This document shows positions 50,479-58,727 of a stretch of 59,521 nt of DNA, in pieces (position 1 is the stretch's first letter; the number at the start of each line of letters is the position of its first letter). A program made the translations under genes and the position numbers. A model generated the notes under the pieces. The model worked only from the letters and a program-made list of their open reading frames with translations. It made no database searches and was not told the origin of the DNA. The stretch spans positions 1 through 59,521 of the forward strand of contig URBH01000005.1 of assembly GCA_900546075.1 (NCBI GenBank), written 5' to 3'. Source of the stretch: an uncultured Eubacteriales bacterium (GTDB lineage Bacteria; Bacillota; Clostridia; Oscillospirales; Oscillospiraceae).

Positions 50479-51145
50479 GGTTAGCAAACTGTATTACAAT
50501 TTATCCGGATACCGATAAATTGGAGGTTTGTATTATGGAATATGGGTATATCCGTGTTTCTACAAGAGAACAAAATGAACAGCGGCAGCTCATTGCAATG
50601 CGGGAGTTTGGGATTCCCCAAAACCGAATCTACATGGATAAGCAATCCGGGAAGGACTTTGAGCGGAAGAACTACAAGAAAATGGTCCGGAAACTGAAAA
50701 AGGACGATACCCTGGTAGTAAAGAGCATCGACCGGTTGGGGCGAAATTATGAGGAGATTCTGGAGCAGTGGCGAATCATCACAAAGGAAAAACAGGCGGC
50801 CATTGTGGTGCTGGATATGCCCCTGCTGGACACCCGGCAAAACCGGAACCTGACCGGAACGCTGATCGCGGACATTGTTTTGCAGCTTCTGTCTTATGTA
50901 GCCCAGACGGAGCGGGAGTTTATCCGGCAGCGGCAGGCAGAGGGGATCGCCGCGGCAAAGCGAAACGGAGTGAAATTTGGGAGAAAGCCTATGGAACGAC
51001 CGAACGGTCTGGAATCGTTGAAAGAGCAGTGGCTACATGGGGAATTGTCCGCAAGAGCGGCGGCAAAACAGCTTGGAGTGACGCATAGCACCTTTTTGAG
51101 ATGGGTAAAGGAATGCAACGGATAAAAAAGTACAGTTTGCTAACC
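50479..51145. repeat. 15-bp inverted repeat flanking the recombinase gene
   Basis: GGTTAGCAAACTGTA at 50479-50493 and its exact reverse complement at 51131-51145 bracket the serine recombinase gene and its 5' region. They may be crossover sites that let the cassette invert, or ends of a small mobile unit. Confidence 0.75.
50535..51125 (+). CDS. Serine recombinase (resolvase/invertase family)
   Basis: A 196-residue small serine recombinase. Catalytic Ser9 is in YGYIRVSTREQNEQRQ, and the active-site Arg motif is SIDRLGRNYEEI. The long E helix (about 100-135) is followed by C-terminal helix-turn-helix ARAAAKQLGVTHSTFLRWVKE. ATG 50535 has GGAGG upstream. Such enzymes invert or resolve DNA between short sites. 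It sits at the left side of the AT-rich island, under the XRE dyads and between 15-bp inverted repeats. Confidence 0.93.
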   Translation: MEYGYIRVSTREQNEQRQLIAMREFGIPQNRIYMDKQSGKDFERKNYKKMVRKLKKDDTLVVKSIDRLGRNYEEILEQWRIITKEKQAAIVVLDMPLLDTRQNRNLTGTLIADIVLQLLSYVAQTEREFIRQRQAEGIAAAKRNGVKFGRKPMERPNGLESLKEQWLHGELSARAAAKQLGVTHSTFLRWVKECNG

Positions 51146-51317
51146 ATACAAAAAATCGCAGATATTTATGTCTTTTATTATAACTCTTTGACAATTATTT
51201 TGCAAGTGTCAAATGGATAATAATGTGTACCTTAGTATCCACTAGGACGTGGAGAAAAAATTAAATAACAGCGGACAGCTCTTTAAGATTGCTAAGAATA
51301 TACAACGGAGGATTGCT
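51146..51317 (+). promoter_or_regulatory. Upstream region of the Hsp70 cluster
   Basis: AT-rich region holding TTGACA at 51188-51193 and an inverted pair TTTGACA (51187-51193) / TGTCAAA (51207-51213) that could be an operator over the promoter. AATAATG words near 51217 may be the -10, but spacing is not ideal. The ribosome site GGAGG precedes the Hsp70 start at 51318. Confidence 0.45.
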
Positions 51318-52889
51318 ATGGGACATGTAATAGGTATTGACTTGGGTACAACATACTCAGCTGTCGCAGTAGTTAATGAAGCTGGTATTCCTGAGATATT
51401 GCCGAATAGTGAAGGTAAAAATACTACTCCTTCTGTTGTACTATTTCCGGAAACTGATAGCATTGACGAACCACTTGTTGGAGAAATGGCCAAAAGGACA
51501 GCGGCATCTTCACCAGCAGATGTTGTAGCCTTTGTTAAGCGTCAAATGGGTAATCCTGATTATCGATTCACTTCAACTAACGGAAACAGCTATTCTGCTG
51601 AAGAGATTTCCGCTATTATTCTAAAGAAATTAAAAGCTGATGCGGAAATGGCGTTGGGCGAAGAAGTAACAGATGCAGTTATCACTGTTCCGGCATATTT
51701 TGATGATGCTCGACGAGTGGCAACAAAACAAGCCGGCCGTATTGCAGGGTTTAATGTTTTACGGGTTCTGAATGAACCAACTGCAGCAGCAATTTCATAC
51801 GGGATGAGTAATGATACCACCGGCTGTGTCTTGGTGTATGATTTGGGTGGTGGTACGTTTGATGTCACAATTATGGACATTGATGGCGGTCGGTTCGATG
51901 TGCTATCCACTGATGGAGACCGAAATTTAGGCGGCTTTGACTTTGATAATCGCATCATCGAAGAATGCATTGCCCAAATGGAGATGCAAGGAGCAGGGCA
52001 GAATTTGAATACGGATGATGAACTGATTGCTTCTATGCGAGAGAAAGCGGAGCTTGCTAAAATCAGTCTTTCTAATGTAAAGCAGGCAAATATAATTATT
52101 CCATATAATGGAAAACAATTTCGACTAAAAATCACAAGAGAACATTTTGAAGAAATTACAAGAGATCTTCTTAATCGAACACATGATATGGTAGAGGAAG
52201 CATTGGCTGCTGCTCAAAAAACGTGGAGCGATATTGACCGAGTATTGCTAATAGGTGGATCGACGCGAATGCCTATGGTGCGCGATATGATGGAACGAAA
52301 GAGTGGCAAACATTTTGAGTTGAATGTAAATCCGGATGAAGCGGTTGCACTTGGAGCAGCGATACAGGCAGCATTGTGCAAACAGGAAAAAGGCAGGGGG
52401 ACATCTACTAACGCTTGCGACAATTCAGCGCTTATACCAGCGCTATCTTCCTTGACGATGCCAATCATTGTTTCTGATATAACAAGTCAGGCATTGGGAG
52501 TTATCATGCTGGACTCAGTCACAGAAGAAGAAAAGAATTTTGTTATTATACCGAGAAACGCAAAAATTCCGGCCAAAGGTAATACATCGGGTAGCACTGT
52601 AGTGGATAATCAGCACTCAATTAATGTTCGGGTCACACAGGGTGAAGAACAGGATGTGCGATATTGTGTAGTTATAGGAAGCAAAGAAATCCCCGTACCA
52701 CCATATCCTAAGGGTGCGCCGTTAACAATTTCATATGCCTATGATATCGATCAAACAGTATATGTTGAAGTGTTTGATGATACGGCACACTGCTCTCTTG
52801 GTACCTTTGAAGTGGATCGTGTATTGAATATGTCGGAAGAAGAAGTCAGTCAGGCAATCACAAAGATTGACGAGATGGACATTACATAA
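51318..52889 (+). CDS. Hsp70/DnaK-like chaperone lacking the C-terminal lid
   Basis: A 523-residue Hsp70 paralogue. All ATPase motifs are present: IGIDLGTTYSAVAVV (phosphate 1), VPAYFDDARR, NEPTAAAISYG, VYDLGGGTFDVTIMDIDGG (phosphate 2) and VLLIGGSTRMPMV (adenosine). A beta-sandwich substrate domain follows (about 395-500), then the protein ends soon after, where DnaK (about 610 residues) carries its helical lid. Residues are consistent with active ATP turnover, but peptide release would differ. ATG 51318 has GGAGG; codon use is AT-rich. First gene of the cluster, not the housekeeping dnaK. Confidence 0.93.
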   Translation: MGHVIGIDLGTTYSAVAVVNEAGIPEILPNSEGKNTTPSVVLFPETDSIDEPLVGEMAKRTAASSPADVVAFVKRQMGNPDYRFTSTNGNSYSAEEISAIILKKLKADAEMALGEEVTDAVITVPAYFDDARRVATKQAGRIAGFNVLRVLNEPTAAAISYGMSNDTTGCVLVYDLGGGTFDVTIMDIDGGRFDVLSTDGDRNLGGFDFDNRIIEECIAQMEMQGAGQNLNTDDELIASMREKAELAKISLSNVKQANIIIPYNGKQFRLKITREHFEEITRDLLNRTHDMVEEALAAAQKTWSDIDRVLLIGGSTRMPMVRDMMERKSGKHFELNVNPDEAVALGAAIQAALCKQEKGRGTSTNACDNSALIPALSSLTMPIIVSDITSQALGVIMLDSVTEEEKNFVIIPRNAKIPAKGNTSGSTVVDNQHSINVRVTQGEEQDVRYCVVIGSKEIPVPPYPKGAPLTISYAYDIDQTVYVEVFDDTAHCSLGTFEVDRVLNMSEEEVSQAITKIDEMDIT

Positions 52890-52926
52890 GAGGGCATATT
52901 AGGCAGAAAGGACAAGGTGATGGCCA

Positions 52927-53382
52927 ATGGACAATGTGCCTGAGGAAAAAATCGATGAGTTGATTACTGGCATTGCAGAGTTACGAGATTTGTTTATTCG
53001 TCGCTTGATAGATGATAAAGTGAAAAATAACGCAATAGAAAAGCTCGCAGTTGCCAATAAGGACTTGATAAGATCATTAGAGGGGGCGCAACTTAATGCT
53101 ATTGCGAAAGACTTGTTCTTACTTTGCGACCGTATTTACCAGCAGCCCAAAGAGGACGATTTTGCTTGGTCGATGTTGGATGAGATTCTAGAGATTTTGG
53201 CAAGACGGGGAATTGAACCGATTAACAAACTCGATAAGTTTGATCCCAGTTTGCACAATATTGTCTCAACTGTACATGCTACATCCGAAGTACCGGCTGG
53301 AACAATTGTAGAAATACGTAGGCACGGTTATATAAAAGGGCAGCATTTATTACGTCCAGCGGATGTTGTTATTGCAAAATAG
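52927..53382 (+). CDS. GrpE-like nucleotide exchange factor (divergent)
   Basis: A 151-residue protein. Helical N-terminus (about 1-90) precedes a GrpE-type C-terminal beta domain: FDPSLHNIV, PAGTIVEIRRHGYIKGQHLLRPADVVIAK, matching the FDP..H.AV ... GTV..... GY......LRPA.V.V pattern of GrpE. It is shorter than usual (about 190) with a reduced coiled coil. It lies 37 nt after the Hsp70 gene and would reload it with ATP. The GrpE call rests on the C-terminal pattern. Confidence 0.75.
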   Translation: MDNVPEEKIDELITGIAELRDLFIRRLIDDKVKNNAIEKLAVANKDLIRSLEGAQLNAIAKDLFLLCDRIYQQPKEDDFAWSMLDEILEILARRGIEPINKLDKFDPSLHNIVSTVHATSEVPAGTIVEIRRHGYIKGQHLLRPADVVIAK

Positions 53383-53397
53383 GCCGGAGGATATTTG

Positions 53398-56178
53398 ATG
53401 GACGTAACACAGGCTACTAAACACTATCAATCGCTTATTCATAGCCATAGTTGTTTACTTTTCTCTATTGAACAGGAAAAATCTGCCTTGAGGCAAAGAA
53501 AAGATAATGCGATTGCTGTAGAGATGAACAAAGGGAACATCAAGGTTCAAAAGTATTGTTCGCAATTTCAGAACAGGTTTAGGGCCTATAGCGAAACATT
53601 AAGGGGTATTGTAGATGCAATACCCAATCCCAATAGAGATACATCTATTCTGCGTGTGGCAGAGTATGTTTCTATTGGAACAGCCAAATTAAAAGGGCTG
53701 GAACAATACAACAGTACGCTCCCATACATTGTCCCGTTCTTAGGTAAGAACAGCCTTGCAGTTGAAGGTGCAGGCCTAGCAACCGACATTATGCTAAAAA
53801 GCATAATGATATCGGCTCTGGAACAAACTGCCGCAGGACAATTGTCAGTAAGCATATATAATCCTGAATGGCGTGATACCTTTTCGTGTTTTGCGATTTT
53901 AGATGATTTTGAATCTATCTCATCTCAGGAGGGTTTATCGAAATTATTTGACAGATTATCAGAACAAATTTCAGCAGCGGATAGTGTCCTAAAAGGGCAG
54001 TTCCCCTCTATTTTGGCGTTGCGGCAGGAGGCAAAGCAGTCTGTCGGCCAGCTCCGGCTTGTTGTAATTGCAGGTGATGATTGGTTGCATGAACCGTCCT
54101 TACGTTCAAAACTTGTACATCTCCTTGCAGGAGCGCCTCGTGCGGGTATTGGCTTTATCCTGCAGTTGCCTGCAGGAGCAGCGGAACAAATCAACCTTGA
54201 TTTAAAGAAAATTGTTTTATTGAAGGAATCTTGCTCAGGTGAATGGAAAACAACATTAATGCCCAATGTATTAGTTAGGCCTTATAGTCGCAAACAAAAC
54301 GATATCTTTGATATTTTTAATGCATTGAACGAGAAAGCAAAACAATCTGTTGCAATTGCAATCCCGTTTGACAGTATAGAAAATACACGTGAGATGTGGA
54401 GAGCCTCATCTGCCGAAGGTATTACATTTTCTCTTGGAAAAGCTGGAATGGAAACGGTTACTCTGCGAATGGGCGATGAAAACACTCAAATTAACAATGC
54501 ATTAATTACAGGCGCTCCTGGGAAAGGTAAGTCGAATTTACTAGAAGTAATAATACATAGTCTGTGCTGTCGTTATAGCCCAAATGAGTTAGAACTATAT
54601 CTTCTCGATTTCAAAGATGGCTTAACATTTAAACCATATGGAGATGTGAAGAATCATTCGTGGATACCTCATGCGGCAGTACTGGGCATTGAAAGTGAAC
54701 GCGATTTCGGCGTAGCGGTCTTAGAACATATTGAAGAGGAACGCTTACGCCGTGCTCGTGCTATGAAAAAAGTTGATGCACACACTGTTGCAGAGTATCG
54801 CACTGCTAAGCCTGCATCTTATATGCCTCGTATTGTTATCGTGATTGATGAATACCAAAAGTTAGTTGAGTTTACAGATGATACTGGAATTCGTGCGGCT
54901 GAGCTGATTGAGAATACAGTTCGTCAAGGACGAGCCTGCGGGATACACTTAATTTTAGCGAGTCAAACTGTAGAGCGTAAAGGCGCATTGGCCGCAAAGA
55001 GTGATGCGGTCTATGCATCTATACCAATTCGTATAGCACTTCAAAATAATATTCAAGAATCCTATGCAACGTTCGTGCAAGGAAATGATGCGGCGGCTAG
55101 ATTGCGCGTTCGTGGAGAGGCTGTAATGAATCTCAACTATGGTGCATTGGATTCGAATATGCATTTTACCGTTGCCTATGCCGACCCAAAGCAGATGCAG
55201 TTATTGAGAAAGCAATGGTGCACAGAACCAATCGGTAGAACTCGTACTCCAAAAGTGTTTGGTACAAACGATTTATTCTCACTACCGGATGCTTTGGAAA
55301 TGTTTGCATTGTGGCGAGGTGCAATTGAGAAATCAGGTGTGGCACCAAAACTTCTATGTGGTCAAGCACTAACCGTGGACAGAGCTATTGTTGGAATTCC
55401 TTTCGGGAAAGAATCAGGCCGCAATGTGGCTATCTTTGGAAATGGTGACGGAGAAGGAACTGATACATTACCGCTCAATTATGTAGTCGGCATTTTGCAG
55501 GGAATGACGTTGTCACTAGCAATTCAGCATCCAGAAGGAGATGCGGTTTTCACGTTGATTGATGGAATGCTTGACTCTACAAAAAAGCGCAATGGCTTTT
55601 TCAGCTGGATGAGTCTGATGGAGCGTCTAGGATTTCCCGTGACGATTATTCCAGCCCAAAAAGCTCCCGAATTTTTTTTCGAAACTGTAAGTTGCATTAA
55701 AAGAACAGATTACCCTAGAGATTCGCACTACATCATTGGTATGGGAATGGATCGATGCACCAACATGGCAGAAGAATACACATCCTCTGAGAAAGGCAGC
55801 TCGAAGGATGATGCATTTGGTGGATTCGGTTTGAATATGTCCATGTTTAATAAAACAACCGGCTCAGAGCAGTTGGGGAAGTTGCTTGAAATCGGTCCAC
55901 CCAATGGTGTTCACTTTATTGGCTGGTGGAATAACTACAATACATTTGAATCGCAAGTTCGGATTACTGACAGAGGCTACATCGAAACGAAACTATTGTT
56001 GCACACAGGCGTTAGCACTGCTCGAAGTATTTTGAACACAGCAATTACTAACTGGGAGGGTAAAGCAAATCGGCTACTTGCGCATGATGACACAGCATTT
56101 CCTCATGACATGAGACTAATGCCCATGTCTCCGCTTCGTATAATTGATGTTGGAAAGATGGAGGCGAAAATGTGGTAG
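53398..56178 (+). CDS. FtsK/SpoIIIE-type ATPase, 926 residues
   Basis: Residues 1-350 are a helical and alpha/beta N-terminal part without membrane helices. The motor domain has Walker A GAPGKGKSN (372-380), Walker B IVIVIDEYQ (Asp484-Glu485) and an FtsK-like tail (GRACGIHLILASQTVERKG ... IALQNNIQESYATFVQGNDAAARL). A C-terminal region of about 320 residues resembles a degenerate second ATPase-like lobe. This family moves DNA, or, in type VII secretion (EssC/EccC), proteins. With an ESAT-6-sized protein and a protease with matching N-terminus downstream, a protein translocase is more likely. ATG 53398 has GGAGG 7 nt upstream. Confidence 0.88.
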   Translation: MDVTQATKHYQSLIHSHSCLLFSIEQEKSALRQRKDNAIAVEMNKGNIKVQKYCSQFQNRFRAYSETLRGIVDAIPNPNRDTSILRVAEYVSIGTAKLKGLEQYNSTLPYIVPFLGKNSLAVEGAGLATDIMLKSIMISALEQTAAGQLSVSIYNPEWRDTFSCFAILDDFESISSQEGLSKLFDRLSEQISAADSVLKGQFPSILALRQEAKQSVGQLRLVVIAGDDWLHEPSLRSKLVHLLAGAPRAGIGFILQLPAGAAEQINLDLKKIVLLKESCSGEWKTTLMPNVLVRPYSRKQNDIFDIFNALNEKAKQSVAIAIPFDSIENTREMWRASSAEGITFSLGKAGMETVTLRMGDENTQINNALITGAPGKGKSNLLEVIIHSLCCRYSPNELELYLLDFKDGLTFKPYGDVKNHSWIPHAAVLGIESERDFGVAVLEHIEEERLRRARAMKKVDAHTVAEYRTAKPASYMPRIVIVIDEYQKLVEFTDDTGIRAAELIENTVRQGRACGIHLILASQTVERKGALAAKSDAVYASIPIRIALQNNIQESYATFVQGNDAAARLRVRGEAVMNLNYGALDSNMHFTVAYADPKQMQLLRKQWCTEPIGRTRTPKVFGTNDLFSLPDALEMFALWRGAIEKSGVAPKLLCGQALTVDRAIVGIPFGKESGRNVAIFGNGDGEGTDTLPLNYVVGILQGMTLSLAIQHPEGDAVFTLIDGMLDSTKKRNGFFSWMSLMERLGFPVTIIPAQKAPEFFFETVSCIKRTDYPRDSHYIIGMGMDRCTNMAEEYTSSEKGSSKDDAFGGFGLNMSMFNKTTGSEQLGKLLEIGPPNGVHFIGWWNNYNTFESQVRITDRGYIETKLLLHTGVSTARSILNTAITNWEGKANRLLAHDDTAFPHDMRLMPMSPLRIIDVGKMEAKMW

Positions 56179-56714
56179 GAGATTGCTTTGACTATCAAAA
56201 GTACACTAATGCAATGAATGCAATTGCTGGTGCCCAGAGTGAGCTGGAAACATATATAAAGAGTGCTGAAGCTGAGCAGGCAATGTGTCAGAAACGAATC
56301 AAGGAAAACTACAAAAAGCAGTTGGCAGAATTGGAGCAAATATGTCAGGATGCCATGGCACAATTCTCGGCACTGAGCATTCAATACTGTGAACTATGCA
56401 ATAGGCCTGCGGTGGCCGCTTCTGCAATTCCAAACACACTGCCTTTTAGAGAGGCTATTGCAAAACAGGTTGACGATGCAAAAAAATTACAGCATTCACT
56501 AAGTGATATCCGCCAAGAGCAGGAGACTTTGAGACGGCAAAAATTAGAGTTCGAAAGATTGCAACGGGAGCAGTCTCAACGAAAGATTGAAGCGCAGAAT
56601 CGTGCAGAAGAACGAATAAAGCAGGAATTACAACGGAGACAGCAGATATTAGAAGACGAGCTTCGTCGCACTGGGGGTAATAAAAGTAAAGATTACAGCC
56701 GCCTAAGGAAATGA
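56172..56714 (+). CDS. Coiled-coil protein with CxxC (unknown)
   Basis: A 180-residue, highly charged, mostly helical protein. Coiled-coil segments lie at about 10-65 and 95-165 (RRQKLEFERLQREQSQRKIEAQNRAEERIKQEL). A CELC motif at 73-76 lies between them and could bind metal or form a disulfide. Starts GTG 56172 within the end of the ATPase gene (7 nt overlap) with GGAGG upstream, so it is translationally coupled. I recognise no family. It could be a scaffold, adaptor or secretion chaperone. Confidence 0.75.
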   Translation: MVGDCFDYQKYTNAMNAIAGAQSELETYIKSAEAEQAMCQKRIKENYKKQLAELEQICQDAMAQFSALSIQYCELCNRPAVAASAIPNTLPFREAIAKQVDDAKKLQHSLSDIRQEQETLRRQKLEFERLQREQSQRKIEAQNRAEERIKQELQRRQQILEDELRRTGGNKSKDYSRLRK

Positions 56715-56744
56715 GGATTTATTATTAAATAGGAGGAATGACAA

Positions 56745-57005
56745 ATGTCAGAATTAGGCCAAATCAAGCAACAGATTATGCAGTTTTCCGCACAGGTAGG
56801 TCAAGCAGCATATAATATTAAGCAACTAGAATTGGACATGGACAAACAAATCGGATTTATTGAGCAGATTATCGGTGGTGCGAGCGATAATGCTGATAAA
56901 CAGATGATTGCCTCTCTCGAGCATGCAAAAAAATCTGTCAACGATGCCGCACTACAATTGATTTTAGCATCTAATGCTGCAAGTGACTGGGCAGCGAGAT
57001 CATAA
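56745..57005 (+). CDS. 86-residue helical protein, ESAT-6/WXG100-sized
   Basis: An 86-residue protein predicted to form a helical hairpin: helix about 3-37, turn at IIGGASDN, helix about 44-76, then SDWAARS. There is no central W-x-G; Gly-Gly sits at the turn. Its residues 5-81 align without gaps to residues 4-80 of the metalloprotease at 58728, sharing the turn Gly, several Gln/Ile/Ser/Ala positions and the terminal Trp. Strong RBS AGGAGG. Candidate secreted partner or structural subunit of the cluster. Confidence 0.75.
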   Translation: MSELGQIKQQIMQFSAQVGQAAYNIKQLELDMDKQIGFIEQIIGGASDNADKQMIASLEHAKKSVNDAALQLILASNAASDWAARS

Positions 57006-57042
57006 TCCGAATTATATAGATTTTGTGAAAAGGAGATTTTTT

Positions 57043-57600
57043 ATGGGACTGTTAGATAAGCTGATTCAAATGAAAACAGATCACGATGCGCAAAAGGCAC
57101 AAGAGGCTGCAGAAAATCTTGCATTATGCAATCGCTTGAGACAGAATCAGATATTTTTAAATTTTGCGGATTTTATTCATGACCTTTTGGCAAACACATC
57201 TTCCGAGCCGTTAAAGTGGGTATCCGGAGCGAGCGATGATGCATATGAGAGAAAACTTGCTATTGTTGTTACCAACAATGATTTCGCATTTGTTGCAAGC
57301 TATTTTTATCGTGATTACTTCTATGATTCTGAAGGCGAGTCACAATTTTATCTTCGTAAGGGAATGAAAGTTTTAGAATGTCACTCTTTTGAAGATTACG
57401 GTATGCAGTCTCTGCCCAATAGGCCTGGTGTAATTGATGCGGTTTTGGAAACACTGGCATCGCGACTGAAAGAAATTCCTTATATCTTCTTAAAAAAAGG
57501 GGATGTTGAAACAGATGATGGCCATTCGCGTTCATGCTATCATGCGGTTTTGATTAATGTAAGCTCTAAAGGGTTGAATCAAAAGCGCTCGGCATGGTAA
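57043..57600 (+). CDS. Unknown 185-residue protein in the Hsp70/FtsK cluster
   Basis: I do not recognise this protein. N-terminal residues 1-45 are amphipathic helix (GLLDKLIQMKTDHDAQKAQEAAENL). The rest looks alpha/beta with repeated aromatics (FAFVASYFYRDYFYD) and a conserved-looking HSFEDYGMQSLPNRPG. No signal peptide and no membrane helix. AAGGAG precedes ATG 57043. Tight spacing to its neighbours implies joint function. Confidence 0.75.
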   Translation: MGLLDKLIQMKTDHDAQKAQEAAENLALCNRLRQNQIFLNFADFIHDLLANTSSEPLKWVSGASDDAYERKLAIVVTNNDFAFVASYFYRDYFYDSEGESQFYLRKGMKVLECHSFEDYGMQSLPNRPGVIDAVLETLASRLKEIPYIFLKKGDVETDDGHSRSCYHAVLINVSSKGLNQKRSAW

Positions 57601-57622
57601 AGACTGTTCGAGGTGCAAATCA

Positions 57623-58702
57623 ATGGTCGATTATTACTCACTTCTTGCGATAGCCCCAGATACAAATGATGATGGGATACGAACTGCAATACGCCAAGCT
57701 CGGCGCAAGTGGTCAAATCGTCAGAATAATCCAAATACCGAAATACGTGCTGAAGCAGAAAAAATGATGAGAGACATATCTGAAGCAGAACGTGTTTTGC
57801 TTGATCCTGAAAAACGCAACCAGTATGATGCGGACAGAGAGATAATCCAGCCTCAAAGAGAAATGGATAGTCGCAATCAAGAATCATCCCAGCCTCGTGG
57901 TTTTCCTGGTTGGCGTACACATGCAGAAGAATTATTTAGAAATGGTCAGTTTAATGAGTTATGTGCTTATATGGCCCCTATCGTTGCTGAGAATAATGGC
58001 GATATTATAGCGTGGTTTTTGTATGGACTTGGGCAAATCAATACCCCGAATTACAAAGAGGGTATCGCATGTATGAAAAAAGTGTTATCAATGGATAGCC
58101 ACTGTAGTCCTGCAATGAGAGCGTTGGGAAACTGCTACTATGATCACAAAGACTATGCAGAAGCAGAAGCATGGTACACTCGGGGAACAAAATATGACAG
58201 CGCTATGCGAATTGATATAGCTGATGCTCAAAACAAGCAAAGAAAATATAGCGAAGCATTAGCAACAGCCTCCATAGCACTAGATGAACAGAAAAACAAC
58301 GACCAAGTTAAAGAGATATATGCAAGGTGTTTACGAGATCACACATTTCAGTCTTTATCGGTAGATGAACTTAATGGAATATACGAGATTACAAACAAAA
58401 ATCAATTAGACTATATGAAGAAAAAAATTCCATTATTTAACGCATTACTGCCATCAACGAATTACACTGTTTGTCAAATCGTGAATACTGCAAATGACAT
58501 ACTATCTAATGCGGAAAGAAATGATTTTTCAATCAAGCCACTAATTCCATGGTTTGTTGGTATCATTATCCTGTTTGTTCTCAATCTGGCTGCAGTTAAT
58601 TTTATACTTATTCCAATTATGATATATAAGTGGTGGAAGATGAAATTACCGCATTATAAAACATCCCGATCAACAGTTGACAGACGAACAGGCCTTCAGT
58701 AA
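57623..58702 (+). CDS. J-like domain / TPR-like / membrane protein without HPD
   Basis: A 359-residue protein. Residues 1-70 have a J-domain layout (DYYSLLAIAPDTNDDGIRTAIRQARRKW ... AEAERVLLDPEKRNQYDADRE), but the essential HPD tripeptide between helices II and III is replaced (RQN in SNRQNNPN). TPR-like helices follow (about 95-255: YGLGQINTPNYKEGIACMKKVL, GNCYYDHKDYAEAEAWYTRG). A hydrophobic hairpin near 310-342 would anchor it in the membrane. Probably recruits the cluster's Hsp70 to a membrane site without classical J stimulation; that is inference. Confidence 0.85.
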   Translation: MVDYYSLLAIAPDTNDDGIRTAIRQARRKWSNRQNNPNTEIRAEAEKMMRDISEAERVLLDPEKRNQYDADREIIQPQREMDSRNQESSQPRGFPGWRTHAEELFRNGQFNELCAYMAPIVAENNGDIIAWFLYGLGQINTPNYKEGIACMKKVLSMDSHCSPAMRALGNCYYDHKDYAEAEAWYTRGTKYDSAMRIDIADAQNKQRKYSEALATASIALDEQKNNDQVKEIYARCLRDHTFQSLSVDELNGIYEITNKNQLDYMKKKIPLFNALLPSTNYTVCQIVNTANDILSNAERNDFSIKPLIPWFVGIIILFVLNLAAVNFILIPIMIYKWWKMKLPHYKTSRSTVDRRTGLQ

Positions 58703-58727
58703 TGATTTTTTATAATCAAGAATTTCT

